DNA of 5,459 nucleotides from Syntrophus sp. (in: bacteria) (GTDB lineage: Bacteria > Desulfobacterota > Syntrophia > Syntrophales > UBA5619), in NCBI GenBank assembly GCA_013824905.1, contig PNOO01000172.1, positions 1 through 5,459 on the forward strand, in the 5' to 3' direction. Under the pieces are notes generated by a model. It did no database searches and was not told the origin of the DNA. It was given only the letters and a program-made list of their open reading frames with translations. A program made the translations under genes and the position numbers. Numbering within the stretch: position 1 is the stretch's first letter; the number at the start of each line of letters is the position of its first letter. Positions 1 to 5,459 of the stretch are shown piece after piece.

Positions 1-1
1 G

Positions 2-1051
2 CAGAACCTCAGAAACCGCGGGCTCCTCCCCGACAGCACACGACTTCTAGTCAGTGAAAAGGCCCACATCATCATGCCTTATCACCGGCGGATCGACATT
101 GCCCGGGAATCGCACGGCGTCGGGAAGAAGATCGGGACGACCGGCCGGGGAATCGGACCGGCCTATGAGGACAAGATAGCGCGGGTGGGCATCCGCCTGT
201 GCGACCTTCTGGACGACGAGGTCTTCCGGGAGAAGCTGAACCGGAATGTGGGGGAGAAGAACTTTTATCTGACGAAGCTCTTCGCCGAAGAACCGGTGGA
301 CGGGAAAGCCATCTTCGAGGAGTATCGGGCCTATGCCGAACAGCTCCGGCCTTACGCCGCAGATTGCTCCCTGGTCATGCAGCGAGAGATCGATAAGGGA
401 AAGCGCATTCTTTTCGAAGGGGCCCAGGGGACCCACCTCGATATCGACCATGGCACCTTCCCGTATGTGACCTCCTCCAACACCGTGGCCGCCAACGCCT
501 GCTGCGGGACCGGCGTGGGACCGTCTGCCATACAATCCGTGGTCGGGATCTGCAAGGCCTATACGACACGGGTTGGCGAAGGTCCCTTCCTGACCGAGCT
601 CAAGGACGAGATAGGGGCCAGACTCCAGAAGGTCGGACAGGAATTCGGAGCGACGACGGGCCGCAAGCGGCGCTGCGGCTGGCTGGACATGGTCCTCATC
701 CGCCAGGCCGTCCGTGTCTCCGGCATTACCGGCATCGCCCTGACAAAACTCGACGTCCTGACCGGCATCGAAAAGCTGAAGATCTGCGTCGGATACCGAA
801 CGGAGAAGGAGGAGTTTACCGAATCCGTCCCCGCCAACCTGCGGCGCCTCAACCGGTGTCAGCCCCTCTACGAGGAAATGGACGGTTGGACGGAGGATAT
901 CCGGGGGGTGAGGCGAATCGCCGATCTCCCACTGAATACACGGCATTACATAGAACGGCTGGAAAAGCTCTCCGGGACACGGCTGGTCCTGGTCTCCGTC
1001 GGTCCGGATCGGGACGAGACCATCGTCCTCAATAATCCCTTTGAGGACTGA
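2..1051 (+). CDS. purA: Adenylosuccinate synthetase, C-terminal ~80% (5' end outside window)
   Basis: Adenylosuccinate synthetase joins IMP and aspartate using GTP, the first step from IMP to AMP; it is cytoplasmic and acts as a dimer. The frame is open to the window edge and the residues before the first in-frame ATG (74) still align with the family (RG...LLVSEKAHII, as in E. coli around residues 90-105), so that ATG is internal. About 349 residues are present and roughly 84 are missing, including the GDEGKGK P-loop and catalytic Asp and His. In partial numbering, visible motifs are IGTTGRGIGPAYEDK (about 44-58, IMP binding), FEGAQGTHLDIDHGT (138-152), EFGATTGRKRR (214-224, the arginine-rich substrate loop), TKLDVL (248-253, guanine recognition) and SVGPDRDET (332-340). 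The C-terminus NPFED is normal for the family. No terminator hairpin follows the stop, so readthrough into the tRNA is possible. Identification is very secure. Confidence 0.98.
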   Translation, partial: QNLRNRGLLPDSTRLLVSEKAHIIMPYHRRIDIARESHGVGKKIGTTGRGIGPAYEDKIARVGIRLCDLLDDEVFREKLNRNVGEKNFYLTKLFAEEPVDGKAIFEEYRAYAEQLRPYAADCSLVMQREIDKGKRILFEGAQGTHLDIDHGTFPYVTSSNTVAANACCGTGVGPSAIQSVVGICKAYTTRVGEGPFLTELKDEIGARLQKVGQEFGATTGRKRRCGWLDMVLIRQAVRVSGITGIALTKLDVLTGIEKLKICVGYRTEKEEFTESVPANLRRLNRCQPLYEEMDGWTEDIRGVRRIADLPLNTRHYIERLEKLSGTRLVLVSVGPDRDETIVLNNPFED

Positions 1052-1085
1052 AGACGAAAAGAGAATACCGACCACATGTTTCCGC

Positions 1086-1115
1086 TTGACAATAATCGCC
1101 TGTTACTGTTAGAAA
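1086..1115 (+). promoter_or_regulatory. Candidate sigma-70 promoter for tRNA-Lys
   Basis: A perfect TTGACA -35 box (1086-1091) is followed after 18 bases by TAGAAA (1110-1115), a 4/6 match to TATAAT. Transcription would start near 1122, about 11 bases before the mature tRNA 5' end, which suits a short tRNA leader. The -10 box is imperfect and the assignment rests only on sequence similarity. Confidence 0.5.
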
Positions 1116-1132
1116 GACAGGATTTCTATCAG

Positions 1133-1209
1133 GGGTCGTTAGCTCAGTCCGGTAGAGCAGCGGACTTTTAATCCGTTGGTCGCGGGTCCGATTCCCGCAC
1201 GACCCACCA
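1133..1209 (+). tRNA. tRNA-Lys (anticodon UUU), CCA encoded
   Basis: All four arms fold. The acceptor stem is GGGTCGT (1133-1139) with ACGACCC (1199-1205). The D stem is GCTC/GAGC (1142-1145/1155-1158) with a 9-base loop containing GG. The anticodon stem is GCGGA/TCCGT (1160-1164/1172-1176), ending in a G-U pair, around loop CTTTTAA, giving anticodon TTT at 1167-1169 for lysine AAA/AAG codons. The variable loop has 5 bases, and the T stem is GCGGG/CCCGC (1182-1186/1194-1198). The discriminator A (1206) and CCA (1207-1209) are encoded. The T loop reads TCCGATT: position 55 (base 1188) is C instead of the almost universal T that becomes pseudouridine. Everything else is canonical, so the gene is probably functional. 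It sits between purA and rpsF with its own promoter candidate and terminator. Confidence 0.96.
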
Positions 1210-1219
1210 GAAATACAAC

Positions 1220-1248
1220 GGGGTTAGAGACAGTCTCTAACCCTTTTT
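1220..1248 (+). terminator. Rho-independent terminator after tRNA-Lys
   Basis: A perfect 10-bp inverted repeat, GGGTTAGAGA (1221-1230) with TCTCTAACCC (1234-1243), closes a 3-base loop and runs straight into TTTTT (1244-1248). It begins about 11 bases after the encoded CCA, so it should end the tRNA transcript and isolate it from the rpsF leader. Confidence 0.88.
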
Positions 1249-1260
1249 CATCGCAACTAT

Positions 1261-1410
1261 TTTACAAAAAACCATCATGACTATAAGGCCGTCCGTCTTA
1301 ATAGGAATTATCTTGCTTTCATCTCCGTTTTCTCCTATAAGAAGCTATTGATCAGAGTCCTCTGAATACCAGAGTGAAAAGTCTTGCTTTCCGGGAAGAC
1401 TTGTTATAGA
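1261..1410 (+). promoter_or_regulatory. Promoter-like elements of the rpsF-rpsR unit (exact promoter unresolved)
   Basis: The stretch between the tRNA terminator and the rpsF leader holds three sigma-70-like candidates. The first is TTTACA (1261-1266) with TATAAG (1282-1287), spacing 15. The second is TTGCTT (1313-1318) with TATAAG (1336-1341), spacing 17. The third is TTGCTT (1384-1389) with TATAGA (1405-1410), spacing 15. The second has the best geometry and would give a leader of roughly 135 bases. The ten bases TCTTGCTTTC occur twice (1311-1320 and 1382-1391). Because a strong terminator lies upstream, a promoter is expected here, but the sequence alone does not show which is used. No protein-coding gene is evident in this gap. 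Confidence 0.4.
1379..1402 (+). other. Leader hairpin upstream of rpsF
   Basis: AAGTCTT (1379-1385) is perfectly complementary to AAGACTT (1396-1402), giving a 7-bp stem with a 10-base loop. A smaller hairpin, CTCTG/CAGAG (1360-1364/1370-1374), lies just before it. No T-run follows, so these do not look like terminators. Whether they are transcribed depends on which upstream promoter is used, and I assign no function. Confidence 0.35.
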
Positions 1411-1433
1411 AGGCAAACCCATTTTACGTTGGA

Positions 1434-1479
1434 CTCCTTGCCCGAACCTTGTGCCCGGGCTATAGAGCCGAAAGGAGGT
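1434..1479 (+). promoter_or_regulatory. Candidate S6:S18-binding autoregulatory leader, covering the rpsF ribosome binding site
   Basis: CTCCTT (1434-1439) can pair perfectly with AAGGAG (1472-1477), the core of the rpsF Shine-Dalgarno AAAGGAGGT (1471-1479). Inside this stem, GCCCG (1440-1444) pairs with CGGGC (1456-1460) to form a hairpin. The remaining 3'-side bulge (1461-1471) contains CCG at 1468-1470. A CCG in a bulge between a stem and a hairpin is the published description of the S6:S18 complex-binding motif found in rpsF leaders of many bacteria, which imitates the 16S rRNA site. The inferred action is that excess S6:S18 stabilises the structure and hides the ribosome binding site, repressing both genes. 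A competing hairpin, GGCT/AGCC (1458-1461/1466-1469), would bury part of the CCG. No covariance model was run. Confidence 0.6.
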
Positions 1480-1485
1480 AGTTGC

Positions 1486-1962
1486 TTGAGAAGGTACGAA
1501 ACCATACTGATTGCCCATGTCGATCTTTCCGAGGATGAACTGAGCGCTCTCATCACCCGTTATGGAGGCATCGTAACAGGTCAGAAGGGCATCTTGGTCA
1601 AGGTCGAACGATGGGGGAAAAGAAGGCTCGCCTACATGATCGGAAAACAGGCGAGGGGGTTCTACATCCTGATTGATTACGCGGGTATCAGCGATGTGGT
1701 CAATGAACTGGAGAGGAACCTCAAGATCGACGACAAGATCCTGAAATTCATGACCATCCAGAAAGCCGAGAGGGTCGATCGCGAAGCCCTTGAAAAAGAG
1801 ATCGCTGATGCCCTGCAGAAGGACGAAAAGAAGGAGGCGTCGGTTCCTGCCCCCGAAGCGACCCCGGCCATTGCTGTAGCAGAAACGGATGCACCGGGTG
1901 CGGCAGGTGAAAAACCGTCGACGCCGGAAGAAACCGACGCGAAGGGGGAGAAAGAATCATGA
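1486..1962 (+). CDS. rpsF: 30S ribosomal protein S6, TTG start
   Basis: S6 binds the central domain of 16S rRNA as a heterodimer with S18 on the 30S platform. The start is TTG 1486: it gives the family N-terminus (M)RRYETILIAH and lies 7 bases after GGAGG (1474-1478). An open frame reaches back to an ATG at 1384, but those 34 residues do not resemble S6 and would span the leader structure. The 158-residue protein has a normal core at about 1-94, with WGKRRLAY (43-50) and DDKILKFMTIQ (82-92). A charged helix-like section follows (about 95-117), then a low-complexity tail rich in Ala, Pro, Glu and Lys (118-158). The tail makes it longer than the ~130-residue E. coli protein; extended S6 tails occur in other bacteria. 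Its stop overlaps the rpsR start, indicating translational coupling with its binding partner. Expression is probably controlled by the leader immediately upstream. Confidence 0.96.
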   Translation: MRRYETILIAHVDLSEDELSALITRYGGIVTGQKGILVKVERWGKRRLAYMIGKQARGFYILIDYAGISDVVNELERNLKIDDKILKFMTIQKAERVDREALEKEIADALQKDEKKEASVPAPEATPAIAVAETDAPGAAGEKPSTPEETDAKGEKES

Positions 1963-2234
1963 ACACAACACCTGCACCCAAGGGCCCCAACAGAGGGGCA
2001 AGGCCACAAAAAAAGTTCTTTCATCGGAGAAAATTCTGCCGGTTCTGCACTGATTCGAACATAACGATCGAATACAAAGACCCGCAGACACTGCGGGATT
2101 TTACAACAGAGAGGGGCAAGATCATGCCGCGGCGCATTACGGGAAATTGCGCGAAGCACCAGCGGGAATTGACCGTGGCCATCAAGAGGGCGCGGACGAT
2201 CGCCCTGCTGCCCTTTGTTGTATCCGAAGGATAA
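1959..2234 (+). CDS. rpsR: 30S ribosomal protein S18, Cys-rich (zinc-type) form
   Basis: S18 is a small basic protein of the 30S platform that pairs with S6 and contacts mRNA near the exit channel. At 91 residues it has the usual family length. The flexible basic N-terminus (1-25) precedes CRFC (27-30), then KDPQTLRDFTTERGKIMPRRITG (40-62) and NCAKHQRELTVAIKRARTIALLPF (63-86), all typical of S18. Cys27, Cys30, Cys64 and His67 form a likely zinc-binding set, as in the C+ type of several ribosomal proteins; metal binding is inferred. The ATG overlaps the rpsF stop as ATGA, and GGGGGAG (1944-1950) sits 8 bases upstream, inside the end of rpsF, so translation is probably coupled. A strong terminator begins 10 bases after the stop codon. 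Confidence 0.98.
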   Translation: MNTTPAPKGPNRGARPQKKFFHRRKFCRFCTDSNITIEYKDPQTLRDFTTERGKIMPRRITGNCAKHQRELTVAIKRARTIALLPFVVSEG

Positions 2235-2244
2235 ACCGGATGTC

Positions 2245-2297
2245 GGACAGTCGCGGCCCCGGCCATGTCAGCGGCGCCGCGACTGTCCCGTTTTTTT
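2245..2297 (+). terminator. Strong Rho-independent terminator after rpsR
   Basis: GGACAGTCGCGGC (2245-2257) and GCCGCGACTGTCC (2276-2288) form a perfect 13-bp GC-rich stem. The 18-base loop can itself close a 3-bp GCC/GGC stem. Seven T residues (2291-2297) follow two bases after the stem. It should end most rpsF-rpsR transcripts and separate them from the DUF2232-rplI-dnaB genes. Confidence 0.9.
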
Positions 2298-2501
2298 CGG
2301 AAGATGAAACGGTTGCGGCCTTTTCTCCTTCTGTGATTCTCATCCCCTATCCGAGCCCTGTCATTCCGGAACAGATCTTCTCGAAAAGGTGTTGCGCTTT
2401 ATCAGAATAAGGAGAAAGTCGGGACACGATCATAGGTGCTGCTTCTTTTCAAGGACATTTGACAAGGCGGGTTCGGAATTGGAAAGAGAAAAGGGTTTTT
2501 T
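2298..2501 (+). other. Intergenic region before the DUF2232 gene, no confident element
   Basis: These 204 bases follow the rpsR terminator and should contain the promoter for the downstream genes. A perfect TTGACA occurs at 2459-2464, but no good -10 box follows at 16-18 bases, and from there the start codon is only about 40 bases away. An 8-base palindrome TTCCGGAA (2364-2371) is present but unexplained. I see no convincing small gene or RNA. The ribosome binding site of the next gene (AAGGG, 2491-2495) closes the region. Confidence 0.4.
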
Positions 2502-3446
2502 ATGAATAACGGCATGATCCAGGGTATTGCGATCCTCTCCCTGACCCTGCTTGTTGTGGTGCTGATCCCCTTTATCGGACCGGTCGCTGTCATTATGACC
2601 CCCCTGCCGATTCTTTATTTCTGGTTCCGTCTAGGCAGGATGCAAGGGTTGGCGTCTCTGGCAATCGCTTTTCTTATCGTTTCAGGCATCCTCATTTTCC
2701 TGGGGCGCCCTGCAAGCATCTCAGTCTTGATGATGATCAGCCTTACCGGCGTCATCATCGCGGAGGTTTTGCAAAGACGTTATTCGATCGAAAAGACATT
2801 TGCGCTGGCGTCTCTGGTTTTGTTTTTTTCCGGAATCGGCTTCGTACTCTACTATGCCTTGCAAACCGGCGTTGCGCCGTTGCGATTGCTGGAAATGTAC
2901 ATAACAGGGATTATTAAAGAAAACCTGAAGTTATACGCACAAATGGATATCTCTGAGGACCAGATCACTATGATCAGGGAGAACATCCCGGAGATTACAC
3001 AGTTTTTCACCAATATCTTCCCCGGCTTGGCCCTGTCGGGAGCGATGCTCACGGTCTGGCTGAACGTACTTTCGGGACGTTTGCTCCTGCTGAGACATGC
3101 CGTAGGATTTCCGGATTTTGGCGATCTGACCTTGTGGAAGGCGCCGGAAAAGCTCGTCTGGCTGCTGATCACGTCGGGGCTGATGGTGCTTGTGACTGTT
3201 GACATTCTGGAGACTGTCGGGATGAACATTTTGATCATCTGCTCTCTTGTCTATCTATTCCAGGGGTTGGCCATCGCCGGCTTCTTCTTCAGATACAAGA
3301 AGGTCCCCGTCATGTTCCGCTGGTTTTTTTATATGCTTATCGTTGTTCAGCAATATATGGTCATTCTTTTGATCGCCTTCGGTATTTTTGATCTCTGGGT
3401 CGATTTCCGAAAACGGATCGCGGGAATAAAAGATGTACATGCCTAA
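2502..3446 (+). CDS. DUF2232 (YybS-like) polytopic inner-membrane protein, function unknown
   Basis: The 314-residue protein is strongly hydrophobic with about eight or nine predicted membrane segments (roughly 8-25, 26-42, 50-68, 72-90, 98-120, 168-190, 217-235, 240-263 and 270-297). A more hydrophilic stretch (about 138-165) separates the two halves. The pattern WLNVLSGRLLLLR (186-198) and the C-terminal FGIFDLWVDFRKR (293-305) are what I associate with the DUF2232/YybS family, which often lies between rpsR and rplI in deltaproteobacteria and near rplI in Bacillus. Membrane architecture resembles small-molecule transporters or ECF S-components, but no substrate can be named. ATG 2502 is preferred over the in-frame ATG 2514 because AAGGG (2491-2495) lies 6 bases upstream of it, separated by a run of six T. 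rplI follows after 29 bases, suggesting one transcript. The family call is from memory of motif and context. Confidence 0.82.
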   Translation: MNNGMIQGIAILSLTLLVVVLIPFIGPVAVIMTPLPILYFWFRLGRMQGLASLAIAFLIVSGILIFLGRPASISVLMMISLTGVIIAEVLQRRYSIEKTFALASLVLFFSGIGFVLYYALQTGVAPLRLLEMYITGIIKENLKLYAQMDISEDQITMIRENIPEITQFFTNIFPGLALSGAMLTVWLNVLSGRLLLLRHAVGFPDFGDLTLWKAPEKLVWLLITSGLMVLVTVDILETVGMNILIICSLVYLFQGLAIAGFFFRYKKVPVMFRWFFYMLIVVQQYMVILLIAFGIFDLWVDFRKRIAGIKDVHA

Positions 3447-3475
3447 ACTGATGCTCTCTTAAAAGGAGGAATAAT

Positions 3476-3922
3476 ATGAAGGTCATTTTAAAACAGCATA
3501 TGGAGTCTCTCGGCAAGGCCGGAGATACGGTTAAAGTCGCGGACGGGTATGGACGGAATTTTCTGATCCCCAAAGGGCTGGCCGTGGAGGCGAACACGAG
3601 GAATCTCAAGGCATTCGAGCATGAGAAGCAGCGAATTCTGCAGGAGGCGGAGAAGATTCACAAACAGGCTGAAGAGACTGCGGCAAAACTGGGTGGCGTG
3701 ACCTGCACGGTTGCCCGTCGTGTCGGGGAGCAGGAGAAACTCTTCGGATCGGTCGGCGTGAAGGACATCGAAGAGGCGCTTGGAGCCCAGGGGATCGAGA
3801 TCGACAAGCGGAACATCCTCCTGGATGAACCGATCAAGACGCTCGGCGAATTTCCCGTCAGGATCAAAATCAGCGGCGGCGTGACCGCGGAGATAAAAGT
3901 AGCTGTTGTGGCCGAATCTTGA
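3476..3922 (+). CDS. rplI: 50S ribosomal protein L9
   Basis: L9 binds 23S rRNA near the base of the L1 stalk and extends outward from the 50S subunit, where it helps limit frameshifting and bypassing. The 148-residue protein has standard length and the full two-domain layout. The N-terminal rRNA-binding domain contains VADGYGRNFLIPKGLA (21-36). A long charged connecting helix runs from about 42 to 74. The C-terminal domain has KLFGSVGVKDIEEAL (88-102), IDKRNILLDEPIKTLGEF (109-126) and a final beta strand ending IKVAVVAES. The start ATG has an excellent ribosome binding site, GGAGG (3465-3469), 6 bases upstream. It follows the DUF2232 gene by 29 bases and precedes dnaB by 52, a conserved arrangement. 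Confidence 0.99.
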   Translation: MKVILKQHMESLGKAGDTVKVADGYGRNFLIPKGLAVEANTRNLKAFEHEKQRILQEAEKIHKQAEETAAKLGGVTCTVARRVGEQEKLFGSVGVKDIEEALGAQGIEIDKRNILLDEPIKTLGEFPVRIKISGGVTAEIKVAVVAES

Positions 3923-3974
3923 ATAATCGGTCGTATGGGGAACGTATTACCGCCTTTTTACGAGAGCATCAACC

Positions 3975-5330
3975 ATGAAAGATATCGATGCCTCCCTGCA
4001 TAAGGTGCCTCCTCAGAACCTCGAAGCGGAGCAATCCGTCTTAGGCGGCATCCTGCTGGATAATCTGGCTCTGAACACGGTTCTGGAGCTGCTGGAGACT
4101 GCCGACTTTTACAGCGAGGCCCACAGGAAGATCTTTTCCGCCATTGTCGAGCTTTCCAACCGGAACGAACCTTGCGATCTGATTACACTGAGCAATATCC
4201 TCAAAAACCAGAAGAGGATAGAAAAGGTCGGGGGAACGGCCTATCTCGCCTCGCTGGTGGACAATGTCCCCTCGGCGGTCAACATCGCCTATTACGCCAA
4301 GATCATCAAGGAAAAGAGCATCCTGCGCCGTCTCATCGGTACGGCAACCGAGATCCTCAATAAGAGTTACGATACCGGGATGGATATCGACAGCGTCCTG
4401 GATGAGGCGGAACATGCCATCTTTGAGATCTCCGAAAACAAGATCCGTCCTTCCTTTCACCCGATTCGGGAGATCATCAAGGACAGCTTCAAAACAATCG
4501 AACGGCTCTATGCCAAAAAGGAACTGGTCACCGGGGTGGCGACCGGTTTCGACAAGATCGACGACATCACATCGGGACTCCAGAACTCCGATCTGATCAT
4601 CATCGCCGGTCGGCCGAGCATGGGAAAGACCGCTTTCGCCCTGAACATTGCACAGTATGCCGCCCTGGAGATGGGCGTCCCGGTCGCGATTTTCTCTCTG
4701 GAAATGGCAAAGGAACAGCTGGCGACGCGAATGCTGGCCTCGGAGGCGCGTGTGGATTCGCAGCGACTCCGCAAGGGATTCCTCGGGGAAACGGACTGGC
4801 CGAAATTGACCACCGCCGCAGGACGCCTCTCGGAAGCGCCGATCTATATAGACGACACGCCGGCGATCACCGTCATTGAAATGAAGGCCAAATCCCGCCG
4901 CCTCAAGGCCGAGGCCGGCCTCGGCCTGATCATTCTCGATTACCTCCAACTGATGCGGGGCAGCGCTTTCAAGGATTCACGGGAGCAAGAGATTTCGGAA
5001 ATCAGCCGCTCCCTGAAGGCCTTGGCGAAGGAGCTCTCCGTCCCGGTGATCGCCCTGTCGCAGCTGAACCGGAAAGTGGAGGACAGGACCAGCCGCCGTC
5101 CGCAGATGGCGGACCTGCGGGAATCGGGAGCCATCGAGCAGGACGCGGACCTGATTGCCTTTATTTACCGGGATGAGGTGTACAACCGATCGGACGATAA
5201 CCCCGACAAAGGGATTGCCGAAATCATCATCGGCAAGCAGAGAAACGGACCGACGGGTACTGTCAAGCTGGCCTTCCAGGAAAAATATACGCGGTTTGAG
5301 AACCTTGCCCGCGCCGATGAAGGGATGTAG
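3975..5330 (+). CDS. dnaB: Replicative DNA helicase DnaB
   Basis: DnaB is the hexameric 5'-3' helicase that unwinds the replication fork and recruits DnaG primase. The 451-residue protein is full length. The N-terminal primase-interaction domain (about 11-150) begins PPQNLEAEQSVLGGILLDN, typical of the family. A linker helix (about 163-184) leads to the RecA-like motor. Motor motifs are Walker A GRPSMGKT (212-219), FSLEM with the catalytic Glu (240-244), Walker B LIILDYLQLM (318-327), LSQLNR (361-366), DLRESGAIEQDAD (380-392) and the arginine-finger region KQRNGPTGTV (421-430). There is no intein, although DnaB motor motifs are common intein sites. The ribosome binding site is weak (GAGAG near 3962-3966), in contrast to rplI, so expression may be lower or depend on coupling. 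No clear terminator follows the stop. Confidence 0.99.
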   Translation: MKDIDASLHKVPPQNLEAEQSVLGGILLDNLALNTVLELLETADFYSEAHRKIFSAIVELSNRNEPCDLITLSNILKNQKRIEKVGGTAYLASLVDNVPSAVNIAYYAKIIKEKSILRRLIGTATEILNKSYDTGMDIDSVLDEAEHAIFEISENKIRPSFHPIREIIKDSFKTIERLYAKKELVTGVATGFDKIDDITSGLQNSDLIIIAGRPSMGKTAFALNIAQYAALEMGVPVAIFSLEMAKEQLATRMLASEARVDSQRLRKGFLGETDWPKLTTAAGRLSEAPIYIDDTPAITVIEMKAKSRRLKAEAGLGLIILDYLQLMRGSAFKDSREQEISEISRSLKALAKELSVPVIALSQLNRKVEDRTSRRPQMADLRESGAIEQDADLIAFIYRDEVYNRSDDNPDKGIAEIIIGKQRNGPTGTVKLAFQEKYTRFENLARADEGM

Positions 5331-5344
5331 TTGAAACGACGCCG

Positions 5345-5459
5345 TCAGGCCTTGAGCAGCTTGGTCTCCCTGCTCAGATAGGGGATGGCGAGTCCCAGCT
5401 TCCGGAGTGCCTGTTTTTCGATCTGCCTGGCCCGCTCCCGGGTGATGTGATAGCGGTCA
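5345..5459 (-). CDS. Sigma-70 family RNA polymerase sigma factor, C-terminal 37 residues (5' end outside window)
   Basis: Reading the minus strand, the frame enters from the right edge and ends at TGA (complement of 5345-5347). The 37 residues include YHITRERARQIEKQALRKL, a clear region 4.2 helix-turn-helix recognition helix that contacts the -35 box (compare E. coli RpoD FDVTRERIRQIEAKALRKL). It is followed by a tail of about 17 residues ending LLKA. This identifies a sigma-70 family member (group 1, 2 or RpoH-like), but the fragment is too short to tell which, so no symbol is given. The gene converges on dnaB, with 14 bases between stop codons and no visible bidirectional terminator. Confidence 0.88.
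   Translation of the reverse strand, partial: DRYHITRERARQIEKQALRKLGLAIPYLSRETKLLKA

Noticed and set aside
47..1075. 342-residue open frame on the - strand opposite purA
   Set aside because: purA on the + strand has unmistakable family motifs along the same stretch. The reverse frame is a long antisense shadow caused by GC-rich codon use and has no recognisable domain or ribosome binding site.
1384..1485. N-terminal extension of rpsF from ATG 1384
   Set aside because: The extra 34 residues do not resemble S6, no Shine-Dalgarno precedes 1384, and the region holds the RNA leader. TTG 1486 gives the family N-terminus with an ideal ribosome binding site.
2147..2410. Open frame running from inside rpsR through the terminator
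   Set aside because: It overlaps rpsR in another frame and reads through a strong terminator stem. The translation has no recognisable content.
2459..2487. TTGACA as promoter of the DUF2232-rplI-dnaB genes
   Set aside because: The -35 box is perfect but the bases 16-18 positions downstream (around GAAAGA) do not resemble a -10 box, so it is not called as a promoter.
4608..4635. Possible intein or insertion at the DnaB Walker A site
   Set aside because: The motif GRPSMGKT is continuous and the protein has normal length, so no intein is present.
4041..4949. 302-residue open frame on the - strand opposite dnaB
   Set aside because: It lies wholly within dnaB, which is complete and well conserved. 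The reverse translation shows no domain and is best explained as a codon-bias shadow.

Overview
This is an ordinary bacterial housekeeping region. It holds the 3' part of purA, a tRNA-Lys(UUU) gene, the rpsF-rpsR pair, a DUF2232/YybS-type membrane protein gene, rplI and dnaB, all on the + strand. The 3' end of a sigma-70 family gene enters from the right on the - strand. The order rpsF-rpsR-DUF2232-rplI-dnaB just after purA and tRNA-Lys, with GC-rich codons and strong AAGGAGG-like ribosome binding sites, suggests a member of the former Deltaproteobacteria (Desulfobacterota), perhaps a Syntrophus-like lineage. That placement is inferred from gene order and protein character; no database was searched.

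Layout. Bases 2-1051 encode the last ~349 residues of adenylosuccinate synthetase; the N-terminal ~84 residues lie outside the window. A TTGACA-type promoter candidate precedes a 77-nt tRNA-Lys with encoded CCA (1133-1209), followed closely by a clean intrinsic terminator. A 276-base non-coding stretch (1210-1485) then carries promoter-like elements, small hairpins and a structure that fits the published S6:S18 autoregulatory mRNA motif: a stem covering the rpsF Shine-Dalgarno, a hairpin, and CCG in the bulge. rpsF starts at a TTG (1486), not further upstream, and its stop overlaps the rpsR start as ATGA. A strong 13-bp terminator follows rpsR and separates the S6-S18 unit from the rest of the cluster. 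After about 200 bases with no confident element come the DUF2232 gene, rplI and dnaB, closely spaced. dnaB converges on the sigma-factor gene with only 14 bases between stop codons.

Function. The genes join purine synthesis, translation (tRNA-Lys, S6, S18, L9) and chromosome replication (DnaB), a growth-linked cluster common in bacteria. All genes wholly inside the window look intact, and I see no mobile element, CRISPR array, intein or frameshift. I found no undescribed system. The points most worth a second look are the C in place of the near-universal T at position 55 of the tRNA, the S6:S18 leader candidate, and the terminator splitting a conserved ribosomal-replication cluster.
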